64,000 bases of DNA, taken from Progne subis subis (taxonomy: Eukaryota; Chordata; Aves; Passeriformes; Hirundinidae). The stretch spans positions 10,354,360 to 10,418,359 of the forward strand of contig JAKJHU010000030.1 in the NCBI GenBank assembly GCA_022316685.1, given 5' to 3'. This document shows positions 49,922 to 63,870 of this stretch, piece by piece; the stretch's first letter is position 1, and every line of letters begins with the position of its first letter. Under the pieces are notes generated by a model. That model was given only the letters and a program-made list of their open reading frames with translations, did not search any database and had not been told where the DNA came from. The position numbers were made by a program, and so were the translations under genes.

Positions 49922-52900
49922 CCATTACAGAGGGCTGAGTTCATCATAAGTGAGTGCAAGAGGAAACAGACATTACCAAATGTCTATTTTGTAGTTGTGT
50001 AACAGCAACTCAAGAACTTGCTGCCTCTTAGCTGAAATGTGCTGAAGGACTATAGGAAGTAAATTATTTCAGCAGTTGTCATTGTGTAAGTTTGTTTATA
50101 CGATGGCATATTCTGAATTGTAAGAATAGACATGGAGAAATTTTCAGAAGCTGGTATGGACAGTGAGCAAGCTCAGAAGGCTGGGACATTGAGCAGATGC
50201 ATGGGTCTAAATAACCATGGTGACACAGTTGTTTGGCTGTGGTTTTAGTTTTTTACATGTTTCAGTATTTTATATGAGATTATTCACTCCACTAGTCAGC
50301 AGAAAAATGTTTGATTTTAGATGCAAAAACATGGTATGTTAGTGAGCACAAAATCAGAAATAACGCATATATAAATGCAAATTGAAGTGTAACACAATTA
50401 TGAAAGTGGGATAATCATCAGGGAAAAAAAACAAACAAACAAACAAAAAAAAAACAACAAAAAAAAAACCACACCCACAAAACTCTCTTTAATGTATGAA
50501 TGAATGGTTACTCTGTCAATTTTGAAAATATTGCACAGTTTCATTCTCAGACTGTCCAGTAACAGATTCATAGCCCAAATGCTGAAATATTAGTAAACTG
50601 TACAATAAATCTCATTGAAGCTGGTAGAATTCAAGCATTATCTGAAAATTTATTTGAAAAGCAGTGTTTTCTTCTCCTGATGAAATATCTAATTCGCAGA
50701 AACTAATTCCCAGTTGCCCTCTTCACAGCATGCATTCGTGTAACCCAATAATAAAAATGAAGAAATAATTAGAAGATTGGAAATAAATCCTTCAGTCAAG
50801 TTTGATCTCAAACACTAGAATTTTTTTGTGCTGTCTGTACTGAATTTGGACCCATGTAACTTCTCAAAGCACTTATAAAACAAACCATTTATTGCTGTTT
50901 CTTAATGTGCAGATATGTGGTGATATTACTTGCTCTTTTTCACTTTGCTGTTTATGTAACTGAAAAAAAATCTTGCAGTAATATCCCTTGGAAAAGCATA
51001 TAAAAAGGCTTTTATGAATAATTATTCATGATTTCCATCTGTTTAAAGTAATTAAAGCAGATGATATTTGACCCACTAACTTCAAGATTTTATTTTTGTT
51101 TTTTTCTCTAGCAAAGGCTAGTAGCAATTCCCTTTAAGCCCATTTCTTACACAACTATAAAGAACAGAAAACTTCAAAGTGCATTTCAAATGGCAATATA
51201 TACACTGAATCTTTTTGGCAATGTAGTGTTAAATTGCACACCAAAGTACCTGAAGTTTCACTAACCAACAGATAATGAAGATGTTTAACCGGGAAATTAA
51301 CTTTTTCCATTTTATTCCTGATCATTATCTTAAGAATGTTGCTACTTGGTTTGGAACTGTGCATATTGTATTACACATATTTACTAATTTTGTATTCATA
51401 CAAGAAACTAAGCTAATGAAAATTATGTACTGAGGAGACTCCAAAACAGCAGTTAATGCAGTTTTTGGAAAGAGTAAGTCATAGTGACAATCAGACCAAA
51501 AAGTTCTCTGTGTTTCTGTAACATCAGAGAAATGGAGATATCCTCAATCTTCAAGATCGCAATCAACTCAACCATCTGCACTGTAATAACAGAGTTTTCT
51601 TAGAACCAGATTTAAATGGTTTCTCAAAGGGCTATAAACAACCTCTGCTTCCATTTAATCCAGACATGCATCAACCCTGTGAATACATAATTTGCACATA
51701 ACATTATGTAAAATGATCTTGTTATTGTGCTTTTTTAAACAGATTGGAATGAACTTAGATATAGTTTAAGCACACATGAGTGGGTATGATGTTTTTTCTT
51801 GAACTAAAATAATGCCAAACAGTACCAGAAGTCATAGAATTATTATTCTATGCAGTTGCATTAACGATATTGTATTAACCCCACCCCCAGAAAAAGTTTT
51901 ACTGTGAACCCGTACAGAGATTTCAAAATGCAGGGTGGAACAATTGTGAGCAAAAATGTTATACTCTCCTTTTCTTCATGGAGAGCCAAAATCTTTGGGC
52001 TTGATAGGAGGCATTTTGTGGGAGGTAGATAAGGTTGGAAGAAATGGTAGCAGAGAGGGTCTCTTCTAGTTTAACACATCTGTGTCAACAGGCCCTGAGA
52101 AAAGATGGATAGTGAATATGGGAAAACCTTTTGAGTTAAGATATCTCTGTGGCACCGCTTTGCTTCCTATCTCTTTCTTATTTAGCTGAATGCTGCTACT
52201 TACCATGAGGCAAAGAGGGAGAAGGAAACATCACTTTTGATGGACCAATGAGCTGAAGCGTAACAAATTATCCTTAAACTAGTCCAATAATTACGCATGT
52301 TCAAAAACATGTCAAGCAATTGTGATTAATATTGAATTCCCTTCCCTTCTTTTCTCTCCTTACATTGAAACAAACAACTGAACTAGTATGTATTTAGCAA
52401 AATATTGTACTCAACTACATCAGAAATGTTTCCTTTTCATCCATTTATTTCAAATCTGGGACTTGACTTCATGACTGGTCCAGCTGACCCATTTTCTCCC
52501 TTTGATTTTTTTCATATCTGAGGGAGTTCAAAGCTTTGCATAGCTTTGCACTTTTCTATATTCTCCTGTGTACCACAGTTGTGTGTATTAATCCTTCATC
52601 TTGAATAAGAAATCTTTATTTCAACCTTCAGTATCTTGTAACTTCTCCAAAACTTTCTATGTAGATTTCTCTAGGCTCATACTCCTCAACTTGGAAGAGC
52701 ATATTGTATTGTTTATCTAAAATGTTTCCATGAACTCTTAATTAAATTGCAGCAATCTTGTTAAGAAGGTAGTTTCCTTATTTTTTTGTACATTGCTAAG
52801 GAGCATTTCCTACACCAATGCCACTGTGTAATTTATCCCTGAGCACCAAGTAGTCAACACACCTTCTAAAACAGTTACTTTCCCCTAGCATTTAGAAGCA

Positions 52901-53663
52901 GATGCCTTTTAGATTAAATATATCCATTATTTAACAATTTTCAGAAATGCCCCTCAGAAGATTAGAAAAAGAAGCGTAGAAGTTATTTAACACACTCTGC
53001 TTAGAGAATTTAGATAGCAGACAGTAATTATCCAAATTGGAATTCGGCCAGAAGATGAAGGCTAATAACAATCTTCTGTGAAAAATACCATGCAATCTTT
53101 CAGGACCAGACACTCCAGCAACGTCTCATCTGAAATATGACAACTCCAAGAACTCAGTGTCTCTAACATTTTGCTTGTATTAGTAGTTTAGTTCAAATTC
53201 TAGAAAGTGCTTCCAACAGAAACAGCACCATTTCCTGCAACTCCTGTAATATATTTTTAAGTCAGCTATTAAAGTACTAAACAGTCTCATTGTATCTCAA
53301 AAGTACTATGAAAAGGGCCCTGATTTAGAAAATATTCATGGTTCTTCTGTGTATCAGAGAATGTAGGGAAATTTGCAAGACTAGAGTTACTAAGATCTTT
53401 TGGGTAAGCAAATGATGCACCAATGTCAAGTACTCCAGAATGTCCTCACAAAAACAATAGGAGTGCAAACATAGAAGTAGGTAAGTTTTAGAGATTAATA
53501 TGCATATAGGAAAATATAACTAAATGATACCTGCATGATACTGAACTTGGAGCTCAGAGTTTTGACCTCAGACACATCACTGAAATTTCTTTGAAATTAT
53601 TGACTTCATGTTCCATGGCACTTCCACAATCAGGAAGACAGAGTGAAACCTATCCCCTACAGA

Positions 53664-53870
53664 AAACACTGATGCACCCCTATCTTGAGCACTGCCCAGA
53701 GTTCTGAGCTCCGTATGTCAAAACCAGCAGAATGATATTAAAGAAGATACAGAGATGGGCAAATAGCTGATCTTGGAACTGAAGTAGTTTCTTCATAAGC
53801 AAAAATTAAAATTCCAAGTCTCTTTTTGGAGAAGGCAGCAGTCTGGAAAGAAGGTATTAGAGTGGTATGT
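53664..53870 (+). mobile_element. old CR1-type LINE fragment, ORF2 C-terminal part
   Basis: The plus strand gives LMHPYLEHCPEF-APYVK, matching the CR1 RT C-terminal form L-x-R-P-H-L-E-Y-C-x-x-F-W-A-P. An equivalent of the lysine-rich L-E-K-V-Q-R-R stretch follows (AAGAAGATACAGAGATGGG), then a GTTTCTTCATAAG and GGAGAAGGCAG order that matches later CR1 sequence. It is more diverged than the other CR1 copies here and lacks a clear 3' terminus. Confidence 0.6.
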
Positions 53871-55723
53871 TTCTCATTTTCATTCAGGATATTTTCCTTG
53901 AGCTTTGTCAGTCATTGCTGTGGGAACCCTACAGAAATAGATTTCATTTGCCCAGCAAACCACTAAGGCAAAAATGCTAGAGGATATTCTGTTTCCTTGA
54001 AGGACCGCGCTAATGTGTGAAAGATGTTCAGAGATTTTGTGGAGCCAGAGCAAGGCTGGTATGTCTGAGTCATCCACCCTGAGCAATCTCTGCAGAGCAA
54101 ATACTGTCCAGTTTTTCAGGTTGTTATAGCCTGGACAAATGGGGGAAGATTTTCTTGGGGGAAAAAAAAAAAAAAAAAACCAAAAAAAAACGGAAAAAAA
54201 AAAAAAATCTTCCAGTGATTCTTAAAGACTGTTCTAAAGTTGGCAGATAGTGGAGTTTATACATTACAGATTTTGTAAATTAAAGTCCAGACAATGACCT
54301 TTCTCTCATACTATCCTCTACTTCCTCCTCCATTCCGTGCACTAGAGTTAAGCACTAGTACACGGTATAAGGGCAGTGGAATGATAATTTGAGTATTTTT
54401 TGTTGGTTGTGACTTCTTTGCCATACCAAGTCAATAAGAAATTTCTTCTATGATAAAACCTCATTAACATACTAAAAATGGTTGATTGTATCTGTTTAGT
54501 CATACTTTGCCAGAAAGGTGACTCAAAAAGATTGAAGAATGGAGGTTAAGTTAAACTTTTAAACATCACTGGCTGCCTTTACATTTACACAAATACTGCC
54601 ACATTTTTCTTCAAATAATTTTTTTGTCACTGCTGCCTCCATAAGTGGATGTCTGGAAGAAAATATAGCACTGCTGCAGTTCAGTATTTCCAACATAAAT
54701 TTCTTTTTTTTTTCATCCTTTCAAGAATTTATATATTTAACAGCATTGTGAAAGATTAAACAGATAAAGACGCTTTCAGCAGAATCACAATACAGGTAAT
54801 TAAGGGTCTGTCAGCATTTCCATTATGAACTCCATTTAGTATTAAGGGCTTAGCATTTTTCCATCATTTCAGAAAATGTCAAGCTGAAAGCTGGCATGCA
54901 GATTAGCAGCCTGGATGCAAATTTGTTTACACAAAATATTTAAATCTGCTCAGCTGTTTTAGATTTAGAGATCAGCCAGAAACTTTAAACTCTCAGGGCT
55001 TCTCATGTGTTTCTGCCAAATTCCAGACCAAATCAGTTAAAAAAAAAAAAAAAAAAATTGGTTAATAAAGTATTGACTCATTGTTCTCTAAGTTTTGATA
55101 TTATTTATTTTAAGCTTTAAAAAGGATTCTGTAGTCTTCCTCCTGCCATCTTTATAAATGAATGATGAATTAGAATAGAATTTGAAAACTATAATAAAAC
55201 CTGGTATTAATCTTATAATCTGAAACATTGTTTTTGTCAACTCCCTTAACTAACCTTGTAAGACAGTGAACAGAAATGGACCAAAGCCTGTGAGATTTTT
55301 GAGAGCCTCAATAACTTAATCACCTAGCTCTAATACCATTTTAAGGTACTAGCAAAAGGAATCTGGTGGAGTTCAACTGTTACAGCTTTTCAGTTCAGTC
55401 CCATGGAAGCTATAAAGTTTTGTAAAGCTGTCACATCCTAAATAAACTCCTCTGTATTGAAATGAGTATTTTGCTTTTTAGCATCAATCTGGTCTTTTCT
55501 GCTGAAATTCAGTGACAAATTTTCTCTTCAGCTGAGTGAGAAAAAGCTCTAAAATAATCTACTGGTAAATATTTCAAGAAGGTAATAATTGAATGGATGA
55601 TCAGTCTTTTTCAAAAGTATACTTCTCACTTGAGAAGTAAGAAGCTTTGGGAAGACTCAAAGCCACCAAACAGTGTGAAACAGAAACACTGTTAGGAACA
55701 TTAATTGAGCCATCAATAGAAAT

Positions 55724-55763
<40 letters not shown>

Positions 55764-57874
55764 AGGAGAATAAAAGACATTAAGATTGCAAAATAGCATA
55801 TTCAAGTAGAAAATGGGCATATTTGTAATACTGATAAGAGATGGGAAAAGAGGAAAAATCAAAGATACAACTTCTAAAAAGTGCTCAATCATCCAAGTGT
55901 GCCGGACAAAGAATAGGAACCTTGCCCAGAGCAACCTGTGAATTAAAAGCACAAAAAAGGTATGATACAAAAGAGATAGTTCAAATAAATTTTGTACACA
56001 TGAAGCATGTGTACAGATGAAGAGAAACCGTTGATCAAATAAATATATCCATATCAGTTTGGCCAGAGGGTGTTTACCTACAGGACACTGTACTAGCTTA
56101 ATAATGCAAAATATTAAAACTTGTAAGAATGAAGAAAACATTCTTCAGAAAACACCTCAACATTGCAATGCAGTCATGTTTTCAGAAGTGATGATTCAAT
56201 GTTCATTGTATTGCATATAATATTTTAAAATAAACTATCCATTTTCCATATAGTTACCTCAGATTTATCATAAATTCCAGGAGGTCATTCATGTTTTCTT
56301 AATAATTACAGTGGTTCTGATGAGCAGATTTTCTCCTTAGTCGGTATCTGTGACACACTCTGACTCTTAAATTTGTGTTAACTCAGCTGTCAATGGATTT
56401 CAAAGAGGTGGTGAATACAGGAGGCCCCAAAGGGAGCAATTTGGAACAGTACTTTTCGCAAGTCAGATACACTGCAAACTCTCCTGACTTCATTGGAATG
56501 CACAAAGTCGATGAGAACAAGCATGTAAGAGTATCCCTACAAATCTAGCCCTGTTTTACCATATGTGATTTTTTTTTTTCTTTTTTTTTCTTTTATTATT
56601 TTATTATTTTACAATATTATGTAGAATCCAGAGTCCCAACAGTTGCGGTCATCCCAGAATGATGATATTAGTAAAGGGTACAGGAGTAATAATAGATCTG
56701 TAATATTTCTCTTACCATGTCACGTGGACAGTTTAACTGTATACATTAGAGCTTGAAAAACCAAGAAGATGTATCTTGGATTTCCAAAATATATCAAGTG
56801 TTGCAATTTTAATTATCTGATTCTATACTGTTAATTTATACACAAATAAGTGTAAGAATATCAAACTTTGAACTTTTTTTTAATAATGTGTTTTGAAGTT
56901 TTCTTTTTTGGGGTGAACGGGTATTTTATTACTAAAACAATATTTTACTACCAAACAATAATCAGGTAAACAGGCACAATATACTGAAGAATGAAAAGAA
57001 ACATAACTGAAAATCCACTTTTCCAATCTTTCTTTCTTGGAGATGATATAAAATCCAAAGAACTTCCTGAAAAAGTTAAGAAGTCTAAAGTATGATTGTA
57101 GGGTTGGGAGGATATTTTATTTCCTAGCATATTACCCTTACATGATTATTACTTTGGGCCAAAAAAGGACTTTACAAATGACATGGAAACTGAAGAGAAC
57201 TTTCTATATTTTACTGCAGGCTTTATGTTATTGGGACTTCTCCAGTGGTACTTGTGGAGTGGGAAGAGAATTTGGGAAGGGAGCCCAGAAATGCAGAGGA
57301 GGTTGAATAAATTCAGAAAAATTACAGGAGCTAGTTGATGAGCTAGATTTGAGTGTAGTAAAAATATAAGGATAGAGCTTAGGAGAATGGTGGGCCTTTT
57401 TATTGGTAGTCTAATTTAAAGGCAGCTGTAGAGTGTAGAAACTCATACATGTTTCAATGGACTGCAATTGTAGTACCAGAAAGATTCAGGAATTTTGAAG
57501 CATATCCTTAAGAAAGTTAAGGAGGTAGGCATGCAGTAGTTAGCAATGCCATTGAATTTCTTCTGTATTAAACATTGATTCTGTTGCTCATTTCTATATC
57601 AGATAAATAGCTTTGAGTATCATAAATTTGTCAGTACATTTTCAAAAATACTGTGTGTTACATGGTTGATTAGTGCAACTTTCCACCACTGGCAGTGCAA
57701 ATGCCAATACACTTCAATATATTATATTGATAAAAAACTCTAATCAGGTGAGAACTTTCTGTGAGCACTATATTGATGCATAGATTCCCCTTTTATTGTG
57801 AGTTTTTAAGTATACATATTTCTTGTCTTGTGGTCATTAAAACTGTCATGTCATGCATGGCAGTCATCACTCAG
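53871..57874. other. A+T-rich non-coding DNA, no gene seen
   Basis: No exon recognised. It contains A-rich tracts at 54162-54207, 55039-55057 and 55731-55756, a T-rich tract near 56570-56600, and a candidate enhancer block at 54740-55035. The 142-residue minus frame at 55713-56141 begins beside a poly(A) tract and is unrecognised. Confidence 0.55.
54740..55035. promoter_or_regulatory. candidate conserved enhancer with octamer and forkhead sites
   Basis: A non-repetitive block that carries a perfect octamer ATGCAAAT (54915-54922), then two bases later a forkhead-type TGTTTAC (54924-54930), and an E-box CAGCTG (54951-54956). Dense, ordered developmental-factor words in non-coding DNA suggest a conserved regulatory element, but conservation was not tested and all three words are short. 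Confidence 0.3.
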
Positions 57875-57946
57875 CACTGCTGGGTTAACAATTGGACTTG
57901 ATGGCCTTTGAGGTCTTTGCCAACCCACCCAATTCTGCCATTCTGT
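57875..57946 (+). mobile_element. CR1 3'-terminal fragment
   Basis: Contains GGACTTGATGGCCTTTGAGG and TCTTTGCCAACCCACCCAAT, followed by ATTCTGCCATTCTGTG. This is the order of the CR1 3' terminus (GATGATCTT-AAGGTC, CCAACC, ATTCTATG units). Only about 70 bp remain. Confidence 0.75.
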
Positions 57947-60900
57947 GCAACAAGCATTGCTCAAGTCAGTAGGAGTCAAATAACTGAAGTGTCAGCACAC
58001 AGTATTCAAGAAAAATCACAGAAGACAAGAGCATAGTCATGAATTAGGCATAATTCTTCTTGACAGAGGACACTGTTACAGATGCCTGCTACCAGAAATC
58101 CTGGTGTATCTGTGCTCCTGCATGCCCCTGGAGATGCAAGAAAAAAGCATGGATATGATTATGTGAAGTGGACAGACTTTTTTCTTCCCTCAATCTTTGT
58201 TTAACCATGTACGCTTTCCAAAAGCCAGGATTTGGACTTTTTTTTCCACTATATTTCAGTTCTTGTGATTTTGACTCGGCATATCAGATGTCTTTAAATT
58301 AAGGCAGTGGCAAATACAAAGAATATGTTAGAAAATAAATACAATGAAACTAACATGGAAACTTCCCAATTTTTGTGCTTTGGTTTCACTAGCTAATTCA
58401 GTATTTTCAAATGTAACTACATACTGGAATATATGATGACCTGATACAAGTAAAACCAAATTGCATGTATAATTAAATTGGAAACATTTCAAACTGCAAT
58501 CAGTTTTCTTAAGTCCTCCTAGTTCTTCTGCAGCCATTAGAAACACTGTGCAAATTCCAAAATGTTTTACTGGAAAACAAAAACAATAATTATGAAATCT
58601 GGAAACTAGGTTAAAAAATTTCCATAATTCACCATATATCCTGAATAACTCAGGTTCTAAGGACTACACCTGACATTTTATTAGCAAACTATCATTACAC
58701 TGATTCCAGTGGATTCATCCTGAGAACTGCTGATGTGACCACCAAGGAGATGTGGAAAGAGCATATTCTGACTGTATCCAAATTTATAATTTATTCTCCC
58801 TTAATCATAAACAATTTACTTTTGTAATCCTTAGGTTTACAATGAGTTTTCCATAGATCACTTCTAATTAAAATATGTAGTGTATATCATGAAATACATG
58901 GGTTCTGTTATAATCAATATTTATGAGTCAAACAAAATACATGTACAGAAAATTGTAATTCAAAACTCAGTACAAAAAGAAACAGGAAAATCTACTCTCA
59001 GAGATCTTATTCTGGACTCTCCTTTTGACTTCTATAGGCTCAAACAACAGACAGTTTAGACGTTCTTTTTATATCCTGTTTTATAACTTCTATTTACCTT
59101 TGGATCAAAGCTCATACACAGAAGCAAAAATGCAACTTTTAGTACAGGCTTTTAAAAGAATACTTTTAATTAGACTAAGCTTCAGTTCCCAAACAAAACT
59201 GCACAGCAATCAGGAAAGCTAACTACAGTAGGTTGTGAAGTTTTTGTTCTGGGTCAGATTAAATAGTGGAGGAAAGGTTTTGTAATTCAAGTAGCTCCAT
59301 CTCAACACTATGTTCCATGAAAATATCTGTACTTTGCATTTGTGGTTCATTTTCACTAAGGACTCCACACTACACTTGCAAGTATCCACTTGCTGGGTTT
59401 GAAAACAGTTCTATGAGGAGATAATAATGGCAGAGGGATCATTTTAACTGCAACTGAAATACAGCCACCTCTGAGATCTGATATGTCAGCCTCTCCAAAT
59501 GATAATACCAGTATTAAAATAAACCAGAAAATAGCTCAGAAATGTTCATTTTTTCTATACTTGAAAGGTGATTAGAGGTTTTCAAGCTACTAGAAAAAGT
59601 TTATAGAAACTATATTTGGTAAAAAATCACTAAATCAGTATGAATAATATCAGTCAATTTGTAATGTGCTAGGATCAGTTTTTATTCACTGGTTTTAGTA
59701 ACTCATGTTTTTTGTTTTCATCAAGCTTTTGTCTTAATGAGTACTCCTAGATATAACTACTATCACTCTTCTTTTGTTAGTGAAATCAGTTATGTAATGT
59801 AGTAGAACTTCCTTCTGAGATTGGGAATACACAATAAATTAAGAGGTAATAGATAACTTAAGAAGCACATAAATTTCAAGTTTTTACTTGTGCCTTTGCA
59901 AGGTAACTATGCAGTCTGTTGAAATTCTTCATAACATAATCAAGTATGTGGATATAATTTCTACATGTGTGTTATATATGCATGTGTAAACATATATGTA
60001 TACAAATTTCCATGAGAATTAAATCAAGCAAGTTACATGCACAAAGATGTATAGGGCTAATAAGATGTATTAATAGGGGAAACAGACAGAATAGAATTCA
60101 AGGTCAGAAATAGTGATTCAACATCTGTATAAGACAAGTAATCAACTCAGTCATTTCTGCCTCAAGCCTCCAAATTCTTTCAGTTCTATTGCAAAGACAG
60201 TCTGTTATTTACAAGCCTTGGAGGATGAGAATTCATCACCCCAGGAATGCTTCTGTGGTTAAGTTACTTATAGTTATTTTCCTTATTTTTATGATACAAT
60301 GCAAATATGACACATGATGCTATGATGCATTGAGTAGAATCCAAGGGAAAATGGGCAGTCCATCTCTCTATATCTGTGCAGGTTGCATCCCATCTTATTT
60401 TTCAATAACAGGGGTCTGTGAGAGGACCAGCCCTACTGGAATCCCTTGTTTGCCATTTTTCAATACCCTGAGGCTCACCCTTTATGAGTAACACTGTTCC
60501 TAAATCTATAAATTTACCCAACTAAGATTTCAGACTCTGGGAAGGACATGATGAATTCCCACTCTTTCCTCCTTTGACATTTACAACAGTACTCAGCATC
60601 TGTAATGCTGAAATTATTAAGCCATAGTAAATCTTACACATTCTGTGAGAACAAAGCAATGCAATAATGATTGTAAATCTGCCCACGAATGGTAAACAAC
60701 TGAATGTAAACAAGTACAAATGTAAATGGTGTGTCTGTGTGTATATGTGTATTTTAAATAATCCTCCTTATAGTCCAATATCCTTCTCCATTCTACTTCC
60801 CAGAAGAAAAGCTGAATATTGGGAAGGAGAACTTCAACATTTTCTAATACTACTAGGCTTTTTTCTTTCTTCTTTTTTTTTTTTTTTTTTTTTTTGGGAG

Positions 60901-62264
60901 GGGAAAAAAAAAAAGGGGGGAGAAAAAAACCTGGCACATCACACCCTATTCTATTTAGGGCTAAGATAATTGCCAAATATTGTCTCTTGAATTTTGGGTA
61001 AAGACAAATATTATCTTTTTTTGTAGAGAAAATGTACCATTTCATTGACAAGTAAGCAGTTCTTCTGTAAAATTGATTGAAAGGCATGTGTCTAAATCTT
61101 GTAAGAGTTTTGGATTTTTTCAATAAACTCCAGCATGGAAATTACATAAACAAAATTATGAGATAAGGTTTATAACCTTGTAATAATTACTTTAATCAGA
61201 TGCGTCTCTGACTTGTGACTTAAATGTTGCTTCTTCATATATATCACATATTAAGAGCTCTCTTAAAATTATAGGGATTTAAGGAAAAAAACATCATCTT
61301 AGACCAAGTTGTCTGTTCTCTGACTGCTCTTTCCTGGAAACTGCTTTATAATAACTGGTAAGTTAATTTCCCTCAAAGGCTATGTTCTATCACTTCAACC
61401 TTAACCATTATGGTCAGAAACACAAGCTGAATGATAAGCATCAGCAAGAAGTTGAAGCTGAGTTGTCACAACCCTGTGGAATTAGAATTGAAGTTTCCTG
61501 TTAGTGGAAAAGGGAAAAACAAAGAAACCAAACTAATTTTTCAGCAGTCTTTCTTTTTCCTACCATTCCAATTTATCAGATTCTGCAGGATTAAAATTTT
61601 AAATATAATTTTAATTAGTTTATAGATGCTTTCCTTATGCTGTTTCTCTCTGTCTCAGAATCATAATTATGGACTCACTCAGCCTTGCCTCAGAGGTGCT
61701 AGCATGTCCCCCAGACTCTTACTAGAACCACCTGAAACTGTAAATGCTCAGTACCTCTGAAAATTAGACATTATTTTTTTAAAAAAAAGCTGCAATACAA
61801 GGCTATCTTATTCTTCATAACATTTTCTCTGAAGAGTTGTTACAATCAGGCAAATTGAACCTTCCCCACAGGATATTTAAAACTTTTTCAAATTTCTCTG
61901 AACAAATATGTGCTTTTCTTTTTTATTATTAGATACATGTGCATTCAATGGTTTCAAATCTCAATTTTTTTGTGGGTAGACCTTTATAGCACATCAACAT
62001 TTATCACAAATGTTCATACAAGCCAGTGCTTTCAGTCAGATGAAGAGTGTAAAGAATGGAGGGTTTATATGAATGCCATGGTATGGAACAGGGAAGGAAG
62101 GCAAGGAAAAATGCAGCAAAATGAAAGAGAATGAACAAATAAGAGGGACACAGGCCAGTCCATGTCTTTCCAAATGTGATGTTTCAATAGCAGCCTATAT
62201 CTTAGGAAGTCCAAAGCCATTGGCTGCTGACACCCAGGACACGCTAGTTACTTCACTTGCTGTG
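57947..62264. other. A+T-rich non-coding DNA, no gene seen
   Basis: No exon recognised. A T23 tract at 60873-60895 with adjoining G/A runs produces long low-complexity frames on both strands, including a 168-residue minus frame with a lysine run, which I reject as a gene. Confidence 0.6.
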
Positions 62265-62345
62265 CTTCTCCAATCCTTCACTAGACTGCTGCTAATTGTG
62301 ATGGTTGGAGACAAAGGGCACTAAGCTAGATGGGCAATTATCTTG
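62265..62345 (+). repeat. possible old CR1/L3-like 3' end remnant
   Basis: GTTGGAGACAAAGGGCACTA followed by AGCTAGATGGGCAATTATCT resembles the old CR1/L3-type phrase GGAGACAGGATACTGGGCTA then GATGGACC. The match is short and imperfect. Confidence 0.35.
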
Positions 62346-62689
62346 TTAGACTTGTTGCTCAAAAACATCCCCCCTCTCCCCCAAATACAAAAAAAAAAAA
62401 AAAAAAAAAAAGGCAAAAAGCCACAGGTAGACTACAAGTTTCTTCTGTGTTTCTGAACAAGAATCTGGGAAAAGGAGGAATTTTAAAGCACATCCACAGA
62501 ATTCTTTAGGTCTCATGCACTGGTGCTTGCAAATTGAGATGCTGATGATGGAGTTGAAGCTACAGTCTGTCCCTCTCCATCCTGCATGGCTGCTTGAAGA
62601 GCCTGGCCTCTCGTAGAGGAACGGGCTGATCGTGCTTAGGGAGCGAGAGGCTGTTTCTGCGTCAGCCAACCAAACCAATCAACCGACCA

Positions 62690-63500
62690 CCCCGGCGCTG
62701 CCTTAGACTTGTCAACCAAAGACGTTCAGGAGTGACAGAGATAAAGTAAGCAAAGCCAAAGGACGGAAGACTGTGTCAGAAGGACTGCTCGGAGGTGCGG
62801 TCACCTCAGGCGGCTGCGGGGGCCGCTGCCGATGCCGGGCGCGGGTGGAGGCTCCAAGCCGGCTCCGCCTTGAGACTGCTGCCTCCCACAATGAAAAATA
62901 GGAAAGCGAACGTGAGGCTCTCCTGTGCCCTTTGCGAGTCCCGAGTGGCACCGGCAGGGAAAAGAGAAACGGTCCCTGCTGGTGCTGCTGGGAGCGGTCG
63001 TGTGCTTCTACGCTGCTGCCCTGCAGGAGAGGAGGCGGAGGAGCCGAGCGCTAAGCAGGGGCACAACCGTGCCGTGTTTTAGCCCTGAGAAAGGAGGGAG
63101 TGAAAGAGGGTAACTTTGCTTGCAACCCTGAAGAACTGCGTAGCCTGAAAAAACGATGAGTCGAGGTGCGCAGCCCGCCGAGCACGGCCAGCCCTGTGTC
63201 ACCTGCGGGGGCTTACGGCAAACAGGCACCCTAGAGGTGGAGCGAATGTGCAGGACTTGGAAAGGAAGGACGACGCTGTCCCTGCTCCAGTCAGTGTGTC
63301 CCTGACCCCCTTCATGAGTACATACACACAAACACACGAACCAACACACACACACACGCACACAAAGATGCAGCTCCGGCATCGACCATCTGGGTATGAG
63401 GAAACCTGAACCTGCTCTTACTCTCCCTACCATTCCCGCCTCGGGGACAGAGCCAGCACCTCACTGCCCTCACCCGTGCCCCACTGAGAAAACCCATCCG
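62690..63500. promoter_or_regulatory. CpG island
   Basis: After tens of kilobases of A+T-rich DNA, this 800 bp block is G+C-rich and dense in CpG, for example the 62790-62875 stretch and 63160-63225. Such islands mark vertebrate promoters. No exon can be firmly placed inside it; frames on both strands (for example 62806-63066 and 63008-63433, minus) are unrecognised and typical of G+C-rich chance frames. It may serve the TATA promoter some 370 bp downstream, a divergent minus-strand transcript, or both. Confidence 0.75.
63321..63366 (+). repeat. CA-rich microsatellite
   Basis: Imperfect (CA)n with interruptions, located within the CpG island. The minus-strand frame through it reads as alternating C, V and R residues and is not evidence of a gene. 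Confidence 0.85.
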
Positions 63501-63870
63501 CCAGTAATCCCATACCCATCGTCAGTAACACCATAAATTTAGTGACTGGGAAGGAAGAGGTGGGGAGGGGCTGACAGAGCATGAAGGGAGCGGGACTGAG
63601 GTTGAAATGAGGGAAAAAGGAGATTGCAGATGTAGTTGAAAGAAGCAGGGCACGCTTTGTCCCTGCTAAATACTCCCATATGCCAGGTACCTATCACTGG
63701 AAATGGAAATGCTTTTCATTTTCTCATCACTTCTCCTGTCAATGAGCCGTTTAAAATCTCAGTGCTTCATCTCCCTTTCATTTTGAAAGCTGCCCTTGTT
63801 CCGCTTGTCACAACTGCAAGAGGGGAACAGAGGAACAACAGCAGCGGCAAAGCTTCATTTCAGCCAGGCA

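Larger units (their letters stand above)
42575..53663. other. A+T-rich non-coding DNA, no gene seen
   Basis: About 11 kb with no recognisable exon. Contents: a T-rich tract near 43329-43350, an unclassified block at 44840-45170, a possible old repeat at 45320-45560, A29 at 49892-49920, an A/C-rich tract near 50428-50470, and a 16 bp perfect palindrome at 51014-51029. Parts of 43860-44110 and 50980-51130 have the varied texture of conserved non-coding DNA. Confidence 0.55.

Noticed and set aside
55713..56141. 142-residue minus-strand frame with terminal phenylalanine run
   Set aside because: The run comes from a poly(A) tract on plus; the rest matches nothing recognised.
60617..61123. 168-residue minus-strand frame
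   Set aside because: It runs through the T23/A-rich tract giving a poly-lysine segment, and shows no recognisable domain.
63008..63433. 141-residue minus-strand frame in the CpG island as a divergent gene
   Set aside because: It crosses a CA microsatellite (alternating C, V and R residues) and has no familiar domain; G+C-rich DNA yields long chance frames.
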